DNA from: Vandiemenella viatica
Taxonomy: Eukaryota; Arthropoda; Insecta; Orthoptera; Morabidae
Length of the DNA stretch: 64,000 nucleotides
NCBI GenBank assembly: GCA_031002005.1
Contig: CM061918.1
Coordinates: forward strand, 43,870,047 to 43,934,046
Direction: 5' to 3'
This document shows positions 1-12,620 of the stretch, piece after piece. A program made the translations under genes and the position numbers. The notes under the pieces were generated by a model. It saw only the letters and a list, made by a program, of their open reading frames with translations, ran no database searches and had not been told where the DNA came from. Each line of letters starts with the position of its first letter. Positions within the stretch are counted from its first letter, which is position 1.

Positions 1-187
1 ACACACATTCAAGCAAAGCTACAAAAAGAAGACTGCCATGAAGCAACACCATATCAGCCCCACCAAGCCAGGCAACCAGGAAGCCGTGACGGATCCTACA
101 GACCCTTCAAGGATCACGAGAAAAGCAATGGAGAGCACTGCCTGAGATGGACATTCTTGAAGACTACATTGCAACAACCACCATCCT

Positions 188-290
188 GATTTCAGTTTTC
201 CATGGTTTCCTGAAATCAGTTTGGCGAATGCCAGGATGGTTCCTTCATAAGGCCATGGCTGACCTCCTTTTCCATTCCTAGCTATAACAA
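188..290 (+). repeat. SINE body fragment
   Basis: The stretch carries the body of the SINE family seen more completely near 23.05, 38.9 and 58.85 kb: a 'TTTTCCATGGTTTCC' block, then 'AATGCCAGGATGGTTCCTT' and a 'GGCCATGGCTGACC' block. The tRNA-like head with its B box is missing, so this copy is 5'-truncated. Positions are approximate. I see no target duplication. Confidence 0.55.
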
Positions 291-329
291 GTCACACACC
301 CTGTGCACACTACCAGTGCCAATGAGTGA

Positions 330-615
330 CAGCCAGGGACGGCTGTCACAGCAGGATGACTGTGTCGGGTCTGGAGTACGGAATTACACTACCAGATGGC
401 ACCACAAGATATGTATGAGTGACTACTGAGATAATGAAAAGGTGGTTACTTAAGAAGAGAAAGAGCAAGCAGTGGTCGGATTCATGCCACCCACCAGGAA
501 AGCAACCTCACTCCGCTATCTGTCATTGTGTATTGTAAGACTGAGTCTAATAAACCAGATGTGTTCTCGTAGTTACTCTCCAGTCTGAGGGATATCCACA
601 GCCTATCTACACTGG
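330..615 (+). repeat. LTR-like remnant (possible gypsy-type LTR 3' part)
   Basis: An AATAAA polyadenylation signal lies at about 548. About 75 bases later come CA and 'CTGGTGAGCCACC', which resembles the short leader that follows the LTR in some arthropod gypsy-group elements. No gag or pol reading frame follows, because a dead LINE starts at about 760. It could equally be unrelated unique sequence. Only the polyadenylation signal and the leader-like string support the call. Confidence 0.3.
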
Positions 616-759
616 TGAGCCACCTAACTTAAACCGCAAACTCCATTCAACCCGACTCCTGATCTTTCCCGGATGGATTCGACATACATATATTATTTAT
701 TTACATTTTTTCCTGATTCAATATTTTTTTTTTTATTACTTTTAATGGATAGACATTCT

Positions 760-3422
760 ACAAGCTACTGAAGCATGGAATTTTAAAAGTCTGAATAAGG
801 AAGGTAGATTAGAAAATTCAAAGTTAAATATCATTAGGATTAGTAAGATTAAATGGAAGGACGCACAGTATTTCTTGTCTCGGGAAGATACTAGGGGTAA
901 TTAGCACACAAGCTGTCAATGGAGTCGCTGATGTAGAATTTTTAATGTATAAGAGAGTAGGGAAATGAGTGAGTTATTATGAACAGTTTATTGACAGGAT
1001 TATTTTATTGAGGTTAGAAACTAAGCTTACCCCAATCATGTTAGTAAAAGTGTACAGACCAACGTCACAGGTAGATGATGAAGAAATAAAGAAAATATAC
1101 ACTGAAATTGAAAAACTAATCAAATATGTGAAGGGGGAGGAAAATATAATAATCATGTGTGATTGGAATGTGGTTGTAGGAGAAGGGAAAGAGGGGAATA
1201 CTGCAGGAAGTTTTGATTTAGTAGAAAGAAATGAATGAGGAAGCAGGTTGTTAGAAGTTTGTGAAAGATATAAACTAGTTGTGGTGAACACGCTATTTAA
1301 GAAACATACATTTAGAGGATATAGGCAGATATCGGATAGATTATATCATGGTCAAACAGAGATTCAGGAATCAAGTTCTAGACTGTAAAGCATACCCAGG
1401 AGCAGACATAGACAATGACAATAATCTGTTAGTTATCAAATGCCACCTGAAATTCAAGAGAATAAAGAAGCAACACAAGCAGAACAGACTGAAAGTGAAT
1501 AAACTGAATCAATCTATCATGAGATAAAAGTTTATAGAAATTGTAGATGTGGGTCTAAGAAGTAAATATGCACCTGAACTCCAAATTGACTAAATGGATC
1601 GATAAAAATCTTGTCTTATCTTAACTCTGAAACTGAGGATGAATGGATTGCATTGAAGACTGAAATAATGAAAGCTGGTAAAGAAATGTTAGACTTTAGG
1701 GAAAGAGCTGCCCGAAAACCTTGGATCACAGAAGAATTTTGGAGTTGATGGATCAGAGGAGAAGGCACAAATATGCTCAGGATGAAGGAGGAAGAGAACA
1801 ATGCACACAACTTAGATATCAAATAAACAGAAAATGCAAAAGAGCAAAGCAAGAAGAGTGTGAAGAAATAGAAAAGGAAATGGTTGTAGGTAAAGCAGAT
1901 GTGGCATACAGGAAGATCAAACAGAATTTTGGAGAGATGAAGAAAAGTGGTATGAACATTAAAGCTGTTAATGGGAAATCTCTTCTAAGCTCAGATGTTA
2001 GAGCTAACTGATGAAGGAAACTGTGTGAAGGAGATGATTTGAAAAACAGTGCATTGGAAAAGGAAGTTGATGTCGACATTGATGACTTAGGTGGTCCTGT
2101 TTTGGGGATAAGATCTGATAGAGCTTTGAATTATTTCAAATCAATTAAGGCAATTGGAACTAATGAGATTCCTGCAGAACTTTTGAACTCCCTAGGAGAC
2201 AAGGAATCCAAAGATTAATAACAGGAGAGATTCCCATTGATTTTTCATAAAAATGTCATCTTTACACTTCTGAAGAAAGCACAAGCCGACAAATGTGGGA
2301 ATTATGACACTATAAGTCTACTGACCAGAATAATATATGGAAGAATGGAAAGTGTAGTTGAAGGGATAGTAGGTGAAGAAAACACCGTGGTACAAGAGAA
2401 GTGACTCTGGCGTTAAGAATAATATTTGAAGGGCGCATAAGAATAGATACTTTTATGGCATTTATTGATTTAGAAAAAGCTTTTGATAATGTTATGTGGG
2501 ACAAGATGTTCAAAATTTTAAAGAAATCAGGTCTAAAATACCAAGATAGAAGAATACTTTATAATCTTTATATGAAACAAATAGCTATAATAAAAGTAAA
2601 GAATCATGAGAGACACATTTCAGTTAAAAAGGATTTGAGACAAGGTTGAAGTCTATCCTCATTAATATTCAAGTTGTATGTAAGAGAAGCAATAATGGAA
2701 GTGAAAGAAAGATTTGCATGTGGCATAAGTGTTCAAGGAGAAAAAATCATTATGCTACGATTTGCTGATGACATTGCCTTGTCAGCAGAACAGGCTGAGG
2801 ATATTGAGCAGTTATTGATTGTCATGAACAAAATACTAAAGGAAGATTTTGGACTAAATACAACCAAAGCAATGAAATGTTGCAAAAATGATACCGATAA
2901 TAGTAGATTAAATATATAAAAATAGGATTCGATACGGCAGGAGAAGTTAGTGAATTTTGCTACTTTAGGAAATAAAATTACAACTGATGGTCATAGCAGT
3001 AATGATGTTAAAAGCAGAATAGCACTAGCAAAAAGAGCTTTCGTGAAAAAGATAACTCTTTTAGTTTAAAATATTGATCTAGGGCTCAGAAAGAACTGTT
3101 TAAAATGCTATGTGTGGAGCACAGCTCTTTATGGCAGCGAAGCATACCAGATAGAAGGAAAATTGAAGCATTTGTACTGTAGTGCTATAGAAGGATGCTG
3201 AAAATTAAGTGACAAGCAAGACTGGTTAACATGTTAGTGTATGGGAACAGTCAAAGGTAAGAACTGTATAGGAAAAGAGAGATTAGATTATATGAAGCAG
3301 ATAATTGAGGACGTGGATTGTAGGGGGTAAGATACTGGTTAGCAAAGGATAAAAAGGATGGAGGAATGCATCAAACCAGTCAAGAGACTGATGTCAGCAA
3401 AAAAAAAAAAAAAAAAAAAAAA
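760..3422 (+). mobile_element. RTE-like LINE, degenerate, with poly(A) tail
   Basis: This is a non-LTR retrotransposon that once encoded an apurinic-type endonuclease and a reverse transcriptase. Near 780-880 a broken frame reads like the endonuclease N-terminus. At 969-1238 the frame contains 'IIIMCDWNVVVGEG', matching the usual GDWN/GDFN catalytic block with Gly replaced by Cys. Reverse transcriptase pieces follow at 2401-2649 ('DLEKAFDNVMWDKM') and 2674-2919 ('LRFADDIALS', with the catalytic Asp pair kept). Near 3090-3160 another broken frame reads like the 'YVWS.ALYGSEA' C-terminal block. The element ends in an A run at 3400-3422. Several stops and frameshifts separate the parts, so it is dead. 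Classification as RTE-like is inferred from motif style. Confidence 0.8.
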
Positions 3423-5041
3423 ACGTGATAAAGGCACTAAAAGTAAAAATGATCTTCTCGAGGATTACAAATAAATGGCAGTGATTTGTTCAAAAAGAAG
3501 TCTGATATTTAGGGATACATGTTTCAATAAGTTCCTAATACATCTTAAATGTTTTGCAGGGGATAAATATAAATTAAGGGAAAAATTAAAAGAATTTTTT
3601 ATTTAAAAGTCCTTCTACTCCATCGAAGAATTAATTTCGCTACAAAATAATTGCCAGTATTTTGTATAATTAATGGACATATTATTCTGTGAAAGTGCAT
3701 CTTCTGATGTATACATCTGTTTTGTTGTATTGTCGCGGGTTTGCATATTCTGAGGTATAGATTTGAAGCCTTTATTCAAACTCATCGTAGTTCCAATTCA
3801 CATCCAGTCGTGCCAGCAAGCCAGATATCACACTGCGGCAATGTTATCTTTTGTAACGAAGCACATAGGTCTCAGGTTGAGCACGTAGCAAGTCTCTGCT
3901 ACTCACACCTGTAACTCGGTACATAGCTTACAAGCAAGCGCGTTATGCCAGTTTCTTATCGCAGGCTACTCCTCACTGAAATTTCAGCAGCCTGTATACC
4001 GCAGCAGTTTCCTGACTGTGTGGGAGAGCTTACTAGAGGGAACCCACAGCATATAGAATAGCTTTGCTAAGCTTATGTCAGCCTGGAAACCACCACAATA
4101 TGCAGTCCCCATCCCTCACACTATAACTCCACCCTGACCATCTCCACTTAGTCCTAGTGAGCCAATTAACATCACCTTTTATCCCCACCAGAATCTCTAA
4201 TAAGTTTTCCTGTAGAATGGGAGCGCACTGCTCTAGTTAGTCCAACATCCACCACGGACTCGGTCAGTCTATCATCCACCATGGACTCGACGGTCCATCT
4301 TCCATCATCCATGGATGCACCGTTCAACACTATCCCCTAACAGGTACTTAAAGCTTGCATGATCCACTGCTTGCGTGTTCGTCTTCATAACAGTATGTCC
4401 ACCGCTAGATAGGAATCTAATGCATTCACCGACAGTCACTCATTTCGATAGGGTTTAATGTGCCTTGCCCTGTAATCAGTCTACCAATGAAATATAGTCA
4501 ACCAATCAGTATAGCGCAACGTCATTAATAGTTCACCATTGGAAGATGAATGAATATTAACCAATCAGCATAAAGTATTTCTAGTAAAAAATCATTCCTT
4601 TGATCAATGTAGCCAATAGTGTAACATGTACGCTGATCTGTCTTCAAGTATAATAAACCAGTAGTTATTAACATGTGTTGTTGTCATTCCTAAGAGATAA
4701 GTCACCTCTCCGTAGTTAAAGATGTATGATAATATTTATGTAAATGTTTAATGCTAATCATTGAGAACACGCCGTGTCTATAGTTTCTCAGTAGCTAAGG
4801 CTCAGTTACTTCCTTGGCAATATGCCTGCAGACTATCCTCTAAGGGGTAGGCAGGTGCCCAAGGCGAACAACCACAGCTTCCCTCTCTCCACTCTGTCGT
4901 GAAATTAAAAGGTTTCCGCTCGGCCTATTACACCCACGCGACAGTATTTCCGTTTGTCTAACAACTTTTGACATGCCACAGAGCCAGTCTCTTATTTGGG
5001 ATCTTTGGAAAAATAAATGTTCTGTATTGTATTCTAGTGTA
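3423..5041. other. Unassigned stretch; CCAAT-rich block near its right end
   Basis: I see no gene here. Between about 4484 and 4620 there are four CCAAT strings, two of them CCAATCAG, followed at about 4651 by 'ATAATAAACC'. This could be a promoter-like or LTR U3-like segment. A TG...CA boundary could not be fixed. Short runs such as 'CACCATGGACTC' repeat near 4250-4320. Confidence 0.3.
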
Positions 5042-6318
5042 TGAGGGTAGGCTGAAAAGAAATGCACACATGCCTGTGGAGCACAAATAAAAACAAACAA
5101 CAAGATCGGCCAGTAAGTACATTAAAGTACAAGTCTTAAGCTTCAAAATCGTATAATTATTTTCAAGATAGCTACCATTCCTCTCAGTGTGTTATTTCAT
5201 CACTGAAATATTCTTCCGACCTTTCTTGAATCCAGGATTTGACTGCTGCCTTGACCTCATCATCTGAGATGTAATGATTGCCCTTGAGGTCTCTCTTGAG
5301 TAGAAGGAAAAAATGAAAATTGTAAGACGCAAGATCTGGGAAGTAAAGATGGTGTGTAATTGGTTCAAACTTCAGGCTTTACAGAGCCTCTACAGCTGTG
5401 CATGAGGTGTGCAGATGAGTGTTGTCATGTTGCAAGAATATTGGCACCAGACTTCCTCTAACATGACAAACTCAAAGGTGTTTTAGAGTTTGTGTGTACT
5501 GAGAATAATTTCACATATTTGTCATATAAACTTGATTTGCATCCCAAAACACAATCAAAAGAATTTATTTAATATTTAATATGTATATTCTCTTTGGTGT
5601 GAATGTTTGTGGTTTGAACATTTTGCCCGGGGAGAATACAGATATCGATATTCAGTGCTCTATTTTGTGCCCCACCACAATATTCAAAAGAAAGTCATCT
5701 CCTTCATCACAGTAGTGCTGCAAATGTTGCTTGTAGTATTCCAATCGATGTTGTTTGTTCCCATCTGCGATACGGCATGGTACCCATCGTTCACAGATTT
5801 TACAATATCCCAATTGTTCAATAACGAAGCCAACACGTTCCTTTGATATTTCAATATGGTTTGCAATAAACTTTTGAGTGATTCGCCGGCCATTTTGAAT
5901 CAAATTGTAGACAAGTTTGTGATGTATATCATCTGTGAAAATGACTGGACATCCGCTGCATTTTTCATTAATGATTATAACTTTTCCAGGATCGCAATCA
6001 CGAAATTTTACTGCCCATCAATTTACAGTAGACCTATCAACAGCATTGTCACCACAGACAGCCTTGAATCTCACTAGGAGTTTTTTTCAGCAGCTAAAAA
6101 TTAGATAAACACATGTTGTTTAACTTTTGTTGGCATAGCACTATAATACATCTCCATACTTCCATTTCTCAAAATACACTGGATTAATTCAAAGACTTCA
6201 AACCTGCACATGCATCCAGAGTGGGAATGTTATTTCCACATGCTACTGGGCACACTACTGAAGATCATTTTGTTCGCACTCTACACGCTTGTGTGCATTT
6301 CTTATTAGCCTACCCTCA
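5042..6318 (-). mobile_element. Mariner-family transposon remnant
   Basis: The terminal inverted repeats start 'TGAGGGTAGGCT' at 5042 and end with its complement at 6318, followed on both sides by an 'AAGAAATGCACAC' block. The left flank is TA, while the right flank has decayed to CA. The 1277-bp length fits mariner. The interior holds a broken minus-strand transposase, described separately. Confidence 0.8.
5165..5906 (-). pseudogene. Mariner transposase pseudogene (third catalytic Asp lost)
   Basis: Read on the minus strand, 5903-5652 gives 'NGRRITQKFIANHIEIS', then 'LGYCKICERWVPCRI' and 'DEGDDFLLNIVVGHK'. These match the helix-turn-helix linker and the start of the catalytic core of mariner transposases. 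In the part after it, 'QHDNTHLHT' carries the second catalytic Asp. The block 34 residues on reads 'YFPDLASYNFHF', where the third catalytic Asp of the family (usually SDYHLF) is Asn. An in-frame stop lies between the two blocks. The gene is therefore dead several times over. The best frame match suggests a mauritiana- or mellifera-type relative, but the subfamily is not secure. Confidence 0.78.
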
Positions 6319-7271
6319 CATTTGTTCCCTTGTGAGTCATTATGACCAACAATATCAATTAATAGAATCTGAATATGAAATGGTAGTTTTATTTTATTTA
6401 TTTTTTTTGTTTATTTTTTTTTGTTTTAAATTAAGCATTCATTGTGTCACATATAAATGTGTATGCGAGCAAGCGATCTATGTAATTAAATATATAATTT
6501 CTTGTGTAGACTGAAGTTTTTTGTTATAAACTTTTACAGTTTATTTATCTCATTAATTTGCTTAACAATCCTCTTACTACCAATAATGACCGCGCCTGTC
6601 TCTGTATCCGAAGATTTGCAGGTTCGCTTTCTACTCAAGATCTCTCAATTTAATTTTTACGCTGCTGCTAAATCAATCTTGTCTTGGTTGTTTCCTCTAC
6701 TCAACAATTCTCCTCACTTCACTTCTTTTTCAGAGATCATATCCTTTTAAAGCCTCTCTGGGCAAATGATATTTATTAACCTTTGTATTCTTTTTTTTTT
6801 TATATAAATCATTTTAACATTTAATTTACCACTATGTCACAATTGATCCAGATGGACAAGAGTGTATCATTAATATGTAATTTCAAGCAATACCTCCCTC
6901 CATGGAAAACAATTGACAACCATGACTACTAGACAGAGACTAGTGACATCTGTCCAATGTGTCAGTATTGACAGATGAGCAACATTGCATCTAAAAGCAG
7001 CAAAATTCAATGTAGGACTTGTAACAGATGCGTCTATGTGGAAAGTGCAGTAAAATTTGCATTCATGTGATTTGGCAGCAAAAGACAAATACAAATGCTT
7101 CTGCTGAAAAAATACCATTGGCTGCAGTGTCTCTCCTGGGCTTTTGAACATATTGTTTGGGCTCTACATGACTAGAAAAAGATTGCTATTGTTAATCATG
7201 ACTCTGACAATGATATACCTATCACAAATAATCGTGTGCTGCTGCAGATTATTAACTGCATTTACTCGAGT
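6319..7271. other. Unassigned AT-rich stretch
   Basis: Poly-T and AT-rich sequence. Short open frames on both strands (for example 6870-7151 minus, 93 codons) match no family I recognise and have no flanking splice signals. I see no terminal repeats or tandem structure. Confidence 0.4.
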
Positions 7272-7560
7272 AGTATAAGATCAACACTGTGGATACACAA
7301 GACTTGGAAGGGGTGCAAAAGAGGGCAGTAAGATTTATCTGTAGAATTTACTGTACAACACTATTCATAACCAAAATGATAGATGAGCGTCGATCGGAGA
7401 ACTTAGTTTTAATGCATTTCTACCCAGTCTTGTTTGCAATCTCCTATATTATTTCAACCATAAAAACACCAAACAGAAGTTGAGAGACAGTACTTCTCTA
7501 CCTAAGCCTGTTATCTAATCTGAACCATACTGTTTTTTCACACAACTATCACATCGCTCT
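7272..7560 (+). pseudogene. LINE reverse transcriptase C-terminal fragment
   Basis: The frame from 7289 contains 'DLEGVQKRAVRFI', the hallmark 'LE.VQRRAARF' helix found after the catalytic domain of Jockey/CR1-type LINE reverse transcriptases. The match ends within about 65 codons and no catalytic motifs precede it. It is a short, old 3' fragment, and its family within this window is not clear. Confidence 0.5.
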
Positions 7561-8382
7561 TTTAGTGAATCTTTTATCAACTCCTTTTGTTTACAACGCA
7601 AACCATTTTTTTTTCCTTACAGACATTGTCACTTGCTTTAAGAATGTTCAGCAACTATGCTTTTACCACTGTAGGGAGCTGAGGGTTTAAACTGCTATAT
7701 TTGCTAACTTTTCTACTATGTTTGCTTCTGACTGGGTCTTTGGAACTTCATAGATAGCTTCTGTCTTGATATCATCTTGACACCTGAATACTGTGGAGAA
7801 TGTGAGAATTTTTTAGAAGCAGGATGTACAGCTATTGGTTGCTCTTTAATAGATAGAACTAGATGCAATGTAAACCTCATTTATGTCTACCTGGCTTGAA
7901 AGCTGTCGCACAGACAAATGTTACACAGCTGAGGAGGATTTCTGCAACTTACTGAAGAACTTCTAAAAGAAGGGAGGATGCTATTGGTCCTGCAAAAAAG
8001 TTACTATCAGAGTTGTCAAGGTAGGAGAGTGAGCTTAACAGTCAGTTGGAGTCCTACTTTTTCAGTGGTGGGTCAATGGGTGAAACCTAATCAAATGATA
8101 TTAGCTTGCTGATAGTTTGGCAAGGATGGTGAAATACACTCTGCATGCACTGGGCTACATTCCTTGCAAACTATCAAACCAGTAGGATCACAATTTCAGC
8201 AATAGCTTGTTGCTTGAGAGAAGCTCGAAAAATTGGTTATGCCAGTTGACTACAACAAATGGCCTTTTATCTATTCCATCAAACTCTTTTAACTGCCTTA
8301 CTGCAAACATAAAGTCCACTGTCAAACTTCACAATATGAAGGATATTGCTCCTCTTGGACAGTAGAGCATCAATAATCCATA
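7561..8382. other. Unassigned stretch
   Basis: No convincing reading frame, repeat or splice-flanked exon was seen. The sequence is moderately AT-rich and without tandem structure. Confidence 0.4.
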
Positions 8383-8967
8383 CTAATTGGGACCGAGGGT
8401 GGTTCGCATTATTGATTTGTTTGGATTTTTTATTTGTATAGTTTCGGTTAAAGTAGTTTTTATTTTACCTTTAAAATTATGATAGGTACATTAATATTTT
8501 ACATATCCCAAGCAAACGAAGGCTCTTACTTTCTTCTGCTTCATGTTGGAGACACTAATACTTCCTTTTAGAAGTTTATAGACGTATAATGTTGGTACAA
8601 GATAGTGACTTCAACAGAACATACCAACACAGCAAATCAATAACAAAGATGCAGGATTGACACTGTGGCTTTCAGATTTTTCAAAGAAACTCAAAACTAC
8701 CGGCACATTGAAAGAATTATTGTTACAACAAACAGTGTCTAGTTGGTCACGAGGATATTGTGGCGATAATACAATAACTAGCATTAGGTGTAAAACTCAT
8801 TGCAAATGGTTCTTTGTTTGTGGAATTTCTGAACAAAAAATGTGCAAAGATGTACTATATTGGAAATCAGTAAATAGAAAGAAAGCTGGAATTCCTGTAA
8901 AAAAGTGCACAATTCATAAGAAAAGGTTGTTTGGATAATTGACATTCCGATTATCGACACTTTACTA
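8383..8967. mobile_element. Possible Tigger-like MITE
   Basis: The left end, after a TA, holds 'GGTTCGCATTATTGATTT' and 'GTTTGGATT'. The right end, before a TA, holds the inverse arrangement 'TTTGGATAATTGACATTCC' and 'GATTATCGACAC'. Repeated 'TTCGGATTAT'-type strings in subterminal positions are typical of Tigger/pogo ends. A 93-codon frame (8657-8938, +) fills much of the interior but matches no transposase I know. The outermost bases agree poorly, so this call is tentative. Confidence 0.35.
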
Positions 8968-9835
8968 TAATTAATTTTCCAGCAATACCCTTATCCTTCA
9001 TTCCATTACCTTCTCAAATACTTTTGCAGAGTAATGCAGGAGGGTAATTTCTTTTAACTCTATTCTAAAGATTGGCACAATAACCCTCTTCCTATCTTCT
9101 TCAATACTTTTCTCTTTTCACGCCAATCTCAGCACTACACATAACAACTGCATTTCCATAACACCTATTTGTTTTAATTTTTCTTTTATTTTTTACTAAG
9201 TTGTTTTCACTTGAGACTCTATGATATATTTACTTGATACAATGAGTTTAGGGTGGAAGGTGTGTTGTCACTATTACAAGAAGCAGTTAAAAATATTGAA
9301 TGTATCACCAGTATCGTCAGAAGTTAATGTTATCAAGCAAAATGTGGTTAGAATTACAGGTAGCTGTAACTTCACTGCCCCAATTTCCAAGCTCTTCATG
9401 TATAGTGGTGGATCTTATACTCTACATGCAGATTCCCAACATACCAGCTTATAAATTTGTGCACATATTCATTTTTTGTCCATCTGGTAGGAAGTAGTAA
9501 AAGCAGAAAATTGTTGAGATATCCAAGTGATCTTAATTTTATCCTAAAACTAGCCAATTTTAGCATTGTTTTGTTTCGACAAATCTAGCCAGCTCCTTTG
9601 TATTTAAATAATGACCTATATAAACAGAAATTATAAAGCTCATATTCTTGAAATAGAATTCTGCAAGGCAGTCTCCCACAACACCCACCCTCCATAATGT
9701 TCTCCTGTAGATAAATCGGTAGACCAAAAAACTCTTATATCGTGCATGTTTCTGTTGTGTGTGTGTGTTGTTCATGCCCCACAACCATCATCCAAGGCAG
9801 GGGTTTGCCAGTCGATCAAAGGGGTTTGTGACAAG
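8968..9835. other. Unassigned stretch
   Basis: Contains a short TG run near 9757 and small open frames on both strands, none recognised. No splice-flanked exon or paired terminal repeats were found. Confidence 0.35.
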
Positions 9836-9843
9836 ATTTACAC

Positions 9844-10137
9844 CAGGTGTGGCCAAACCAAATGATCTCGCGGGCCACTTCAGAAGTGCTTCATAACTCC
9901 GCGGGCCGCATATAAAATTATATGTCCCCACTAGAGACTTTTTTTGAGGTGAAACAAGAGTAATTATTGTGTTTACTATTATACTTACATGTAAACATAT
10001 ATAATATAGTAATAATGATACTAAACGCATATTGTAAAGAACTATATAACACTAAAAATGAAATATAAAAAATATTTTGTAAAGCGTGAAGAATCTCGCA
10101 GGCCAGAAAAATGTTCAAGGCGGGTTGGCCACCCCTG
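9844..10137. mobile_element. hAT-like MITE, 294 bp, exact 8-bp target duplication
   Basis: Imperfect terminal inverted repeats 'CAGGTGTGGCCAAACC' and 'GGTTGGCCACCCCTG' bound the element. Both flanks read ATTTACAC (9836-9843 and 10138-10145), an exact 8-bp duplication. Subterminal GCGGGCC strings occur near both ends. There is no coding capacity, so mobility would have needed a hAT transposase in trans. Ends starting CAGGGGTGGCCAAA are common among hAT-derived MITEs. Confidence 0.88.
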
Positions 10138-10145
10138 ATTTACAC

Positions 10146-11914
10146 TATGGCGGCTGGCTGGCTGATTTAAGCGTATAACACACACAATGGTGAATTGAGA
10201 TTGAACATGAGCAAAATGTTCCCAAATTTGATTCAACCTGCTGTGAGAAACAAGCCCATAAATCTCAATCATTAATAACATATTGCTTTTTGTGACTGTA
10301 TTATATTTCTAAAATAAAAATCTTTATTTTTGAAAAAATTAAAACCCAGTTTTTTTAATGGTGTTCACCATTGCCTGAGAAATTTTATATGGGTTCATGG
10401 AGCTAAAAGTTTGAAATATCCTGATCTACAGTAAATGATGGTTCATTTCCCTATCCTAATCTGTAATTCCTTTTTGCAACTTAGGGTCTTTTATTTCATA
10501 GAACACCTGTCAATTAACTGAGTGTGTAGGTTTTCAGTTTTCACAATTATGAAGATCATTGTTCTGACAGTACATTGACAGTACTTCAATATGTTTATAC
10601 TTAAACATTTTAATAAATTATGTGATGAAGATAGTTACCTCCCCATTTTTGTTAAAAAAATTAAAGAACAAAGGATATAAATTATTAATACATGAAATTA
10701 ATCAAGCCTGGACCCAGGTTTCCAGATATTTTGAAGTTTGCACGGCTGGGCAGAGACAAGAATCCTGCCAGTTATACTATTAGTGCTTTCAATAAGAGCG
10801 AAAGTTTTTACAGAAGTGAGTTAAACAGCATTTTTTGTAATGCTCCAGAGGAAGAAAGTAACAATCTTCTCACTGCAAGGCTTTTTAGCAAATATTATAC
10901 TGTACCACTGAGTCATTTTTTAACTTCGATGTCTACCCAACATTCTTTTTAATTACCTGAAACTGCAAGTCAAATACATCGCATGTAGAATCACTCGGCG
11001 TTCCATAAGTCGGAACTCCCATAACTGATGTTAAAATTTCTTCAATTTGTTAAAGTGATTTGAAATTTTGGTTCAGATGGCCAAAACAAATAGAAATTTT
11101 GGTGAGGAAAGGTGGTGATTTTTGTCATTAGTGGAAAAACTTGTCACTTTCTTCTCAAATGCAAAATTATCAAATATGAATATCAAATAAGCTAAACTGT
11201 TTATACCACATGGTAAAATCTTGAAATAAAATGCTTCCACATTCTTTTTCATTTTAATGAAATTTTCTTGTAATTTTGAGCTCTTAAAAGGAGTCCGACA
11301 TTTTACTAAAAAAATATAATTTTAAAACTTGGTTAGATATTTACTAACTTTTGTCAATGAGGCTATTTGAAACACATGAAAAAGAACATATTCCATTAAA
11401 GCTAAAGAAATCTTAACTGAAATCAAAGATGGGGCAGGTAAAAAACAAAATGGGGGTAGAGCTTTGGTATCTTTTACTCAACTCAAGAAGAATTTAATTT
11501 CAAAAATTTGATATCATTGTCTGTGCCTACAATCTCATAATTTTAACAACTGTTATTTAATCCATTCATAACCTAATACATATGAATTAAATAACAGTGG
11601 TTAAATTTTTCTAGTCTCATAGTCCCTAAAAATGTAAAATTTCACTTTTTGTGTTCATTAAAATACAAAATAAACATAAAATAGTGTTTCCTGTATCTTA
11701 AACATGTTTTTCATACATTCAGTGTTGTGTAGAACCACTGCAGGCATGTATAAATAAAGATTCCTTGAAAATTTGTTAAAAAAATCTTTGAAAAGGCCTA
11801 TCAAATTCCTTTGAAGTAGTTATAAGACCGATATCGGTTTAAAATTAGTTGATTAATTAAGAGAGTGTTTCCACTTATAAATCTTTTACAAGCAACTGCA
11901 GAAGTATGTACAGT
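10146..11914. other. Unassigned AT-rich stretch with one orphan frame
   Basis: The only frame of note is 10692-10952 (+, 86 codons, starting 'MKLIKPGPRFPDILKFARLG'), which I do not recognise and which lacks clear splice signals. The rest is AT-rich sequence with no paired repeats that I could detect. Confidence 0.35.
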
Positions 11915-11990
11915 AACTATTTGAAGACTAATCATGTTGGAGGCAAAGCATATGGCAAGGTGAAAGATGACACATGGATTCATGTGTCAA
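11915..11990 (+). repeat. Short fragment of PLE-like terminal sequence (family B)
   Basis: The string 'AGCATATGGCAAGGTGAAAG' next to 'CACATGGAT' matches the segment at about 32495-32540, which is joined to the family-B palindrome-type ends seen at 19.3 kb. Only about 70 bases can be aligned, so this is a remnant. Confidence 0.45.
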
Positions 11991-12309
11991 ATAAAAATAA
12001 ATAAAGCTCTTGATTTAAAGCACAAATTTTTGTTTGCACATTCAAAATAAAAATTTAAAAAATCAAGGACTGTAATAAGTTATCAAGAGAAGTTCTAAAT
12101 TAAATCTTTCAAACAGTCAAAGAATCTATGATAAAAAGTTGTGTGACACTTAAGCATATGCATAGGGAATTTGCCAATAGTGTGTAAGCTTCATTTCAAT
12201 TAATAATAGTAATCACATCATGTTCTTTTGCTGGAAAAGGGCATATATCTGAAAATATTGGTGTTTGGTGTATGTATTATTTGTATCAGTGTTAAACTGC
12301 CATCATTTA

Positions 12310-12620
12310 ATTAAATTAATCTCAATTGCGATGGAGCACACACTGGTGTCAATGTCCCTGTGTCTCCATCTTTCCATAAAATGATTTATCACCACTCACC
12401 TACTTTTGCCCTTTCCAAATATCCTTGGTAATTTTTTCTAATCTCTGGCACCCTTACCTACAAAAGAAAATTTCCACACTCCCTTTCATCTGAAATAAAG
12501 GACCAGTTCATGGTCATGAACAGCTGTCCCCTTCAGTGTTCAACCCCTAATTCTTCTATATCCAAACAACTGTCATCTTTGGTATTTGGTGGTTCCTACA
12601 TTTGTCCTTTCGTTCTCTAA
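12310..12620 (-). mobile_element. LINE-A 3' fragment
   Basis: Read on the minus strand, this matches the 3' end of the LINE family at 54.70-54.99 kb. It has a counterpart of the 'CATGACCACAAGCTGG' region, of 'GGAAA.TTTTCTTTT.TAGGTAAG', and of the terminal 'GCTCCAT.GCAATT' followed by TTAA-type repeats. It is heavily diverged and has no open frame. The 5' part is missing. Confidence 0.65.

Noticed and set aside
8657..8938. 93-codon + frame as a host exon or piggyBac tail
   Set aside because: Its end merges into a Tigger-like terminal repeat and no domain residues could be matched with confidence.
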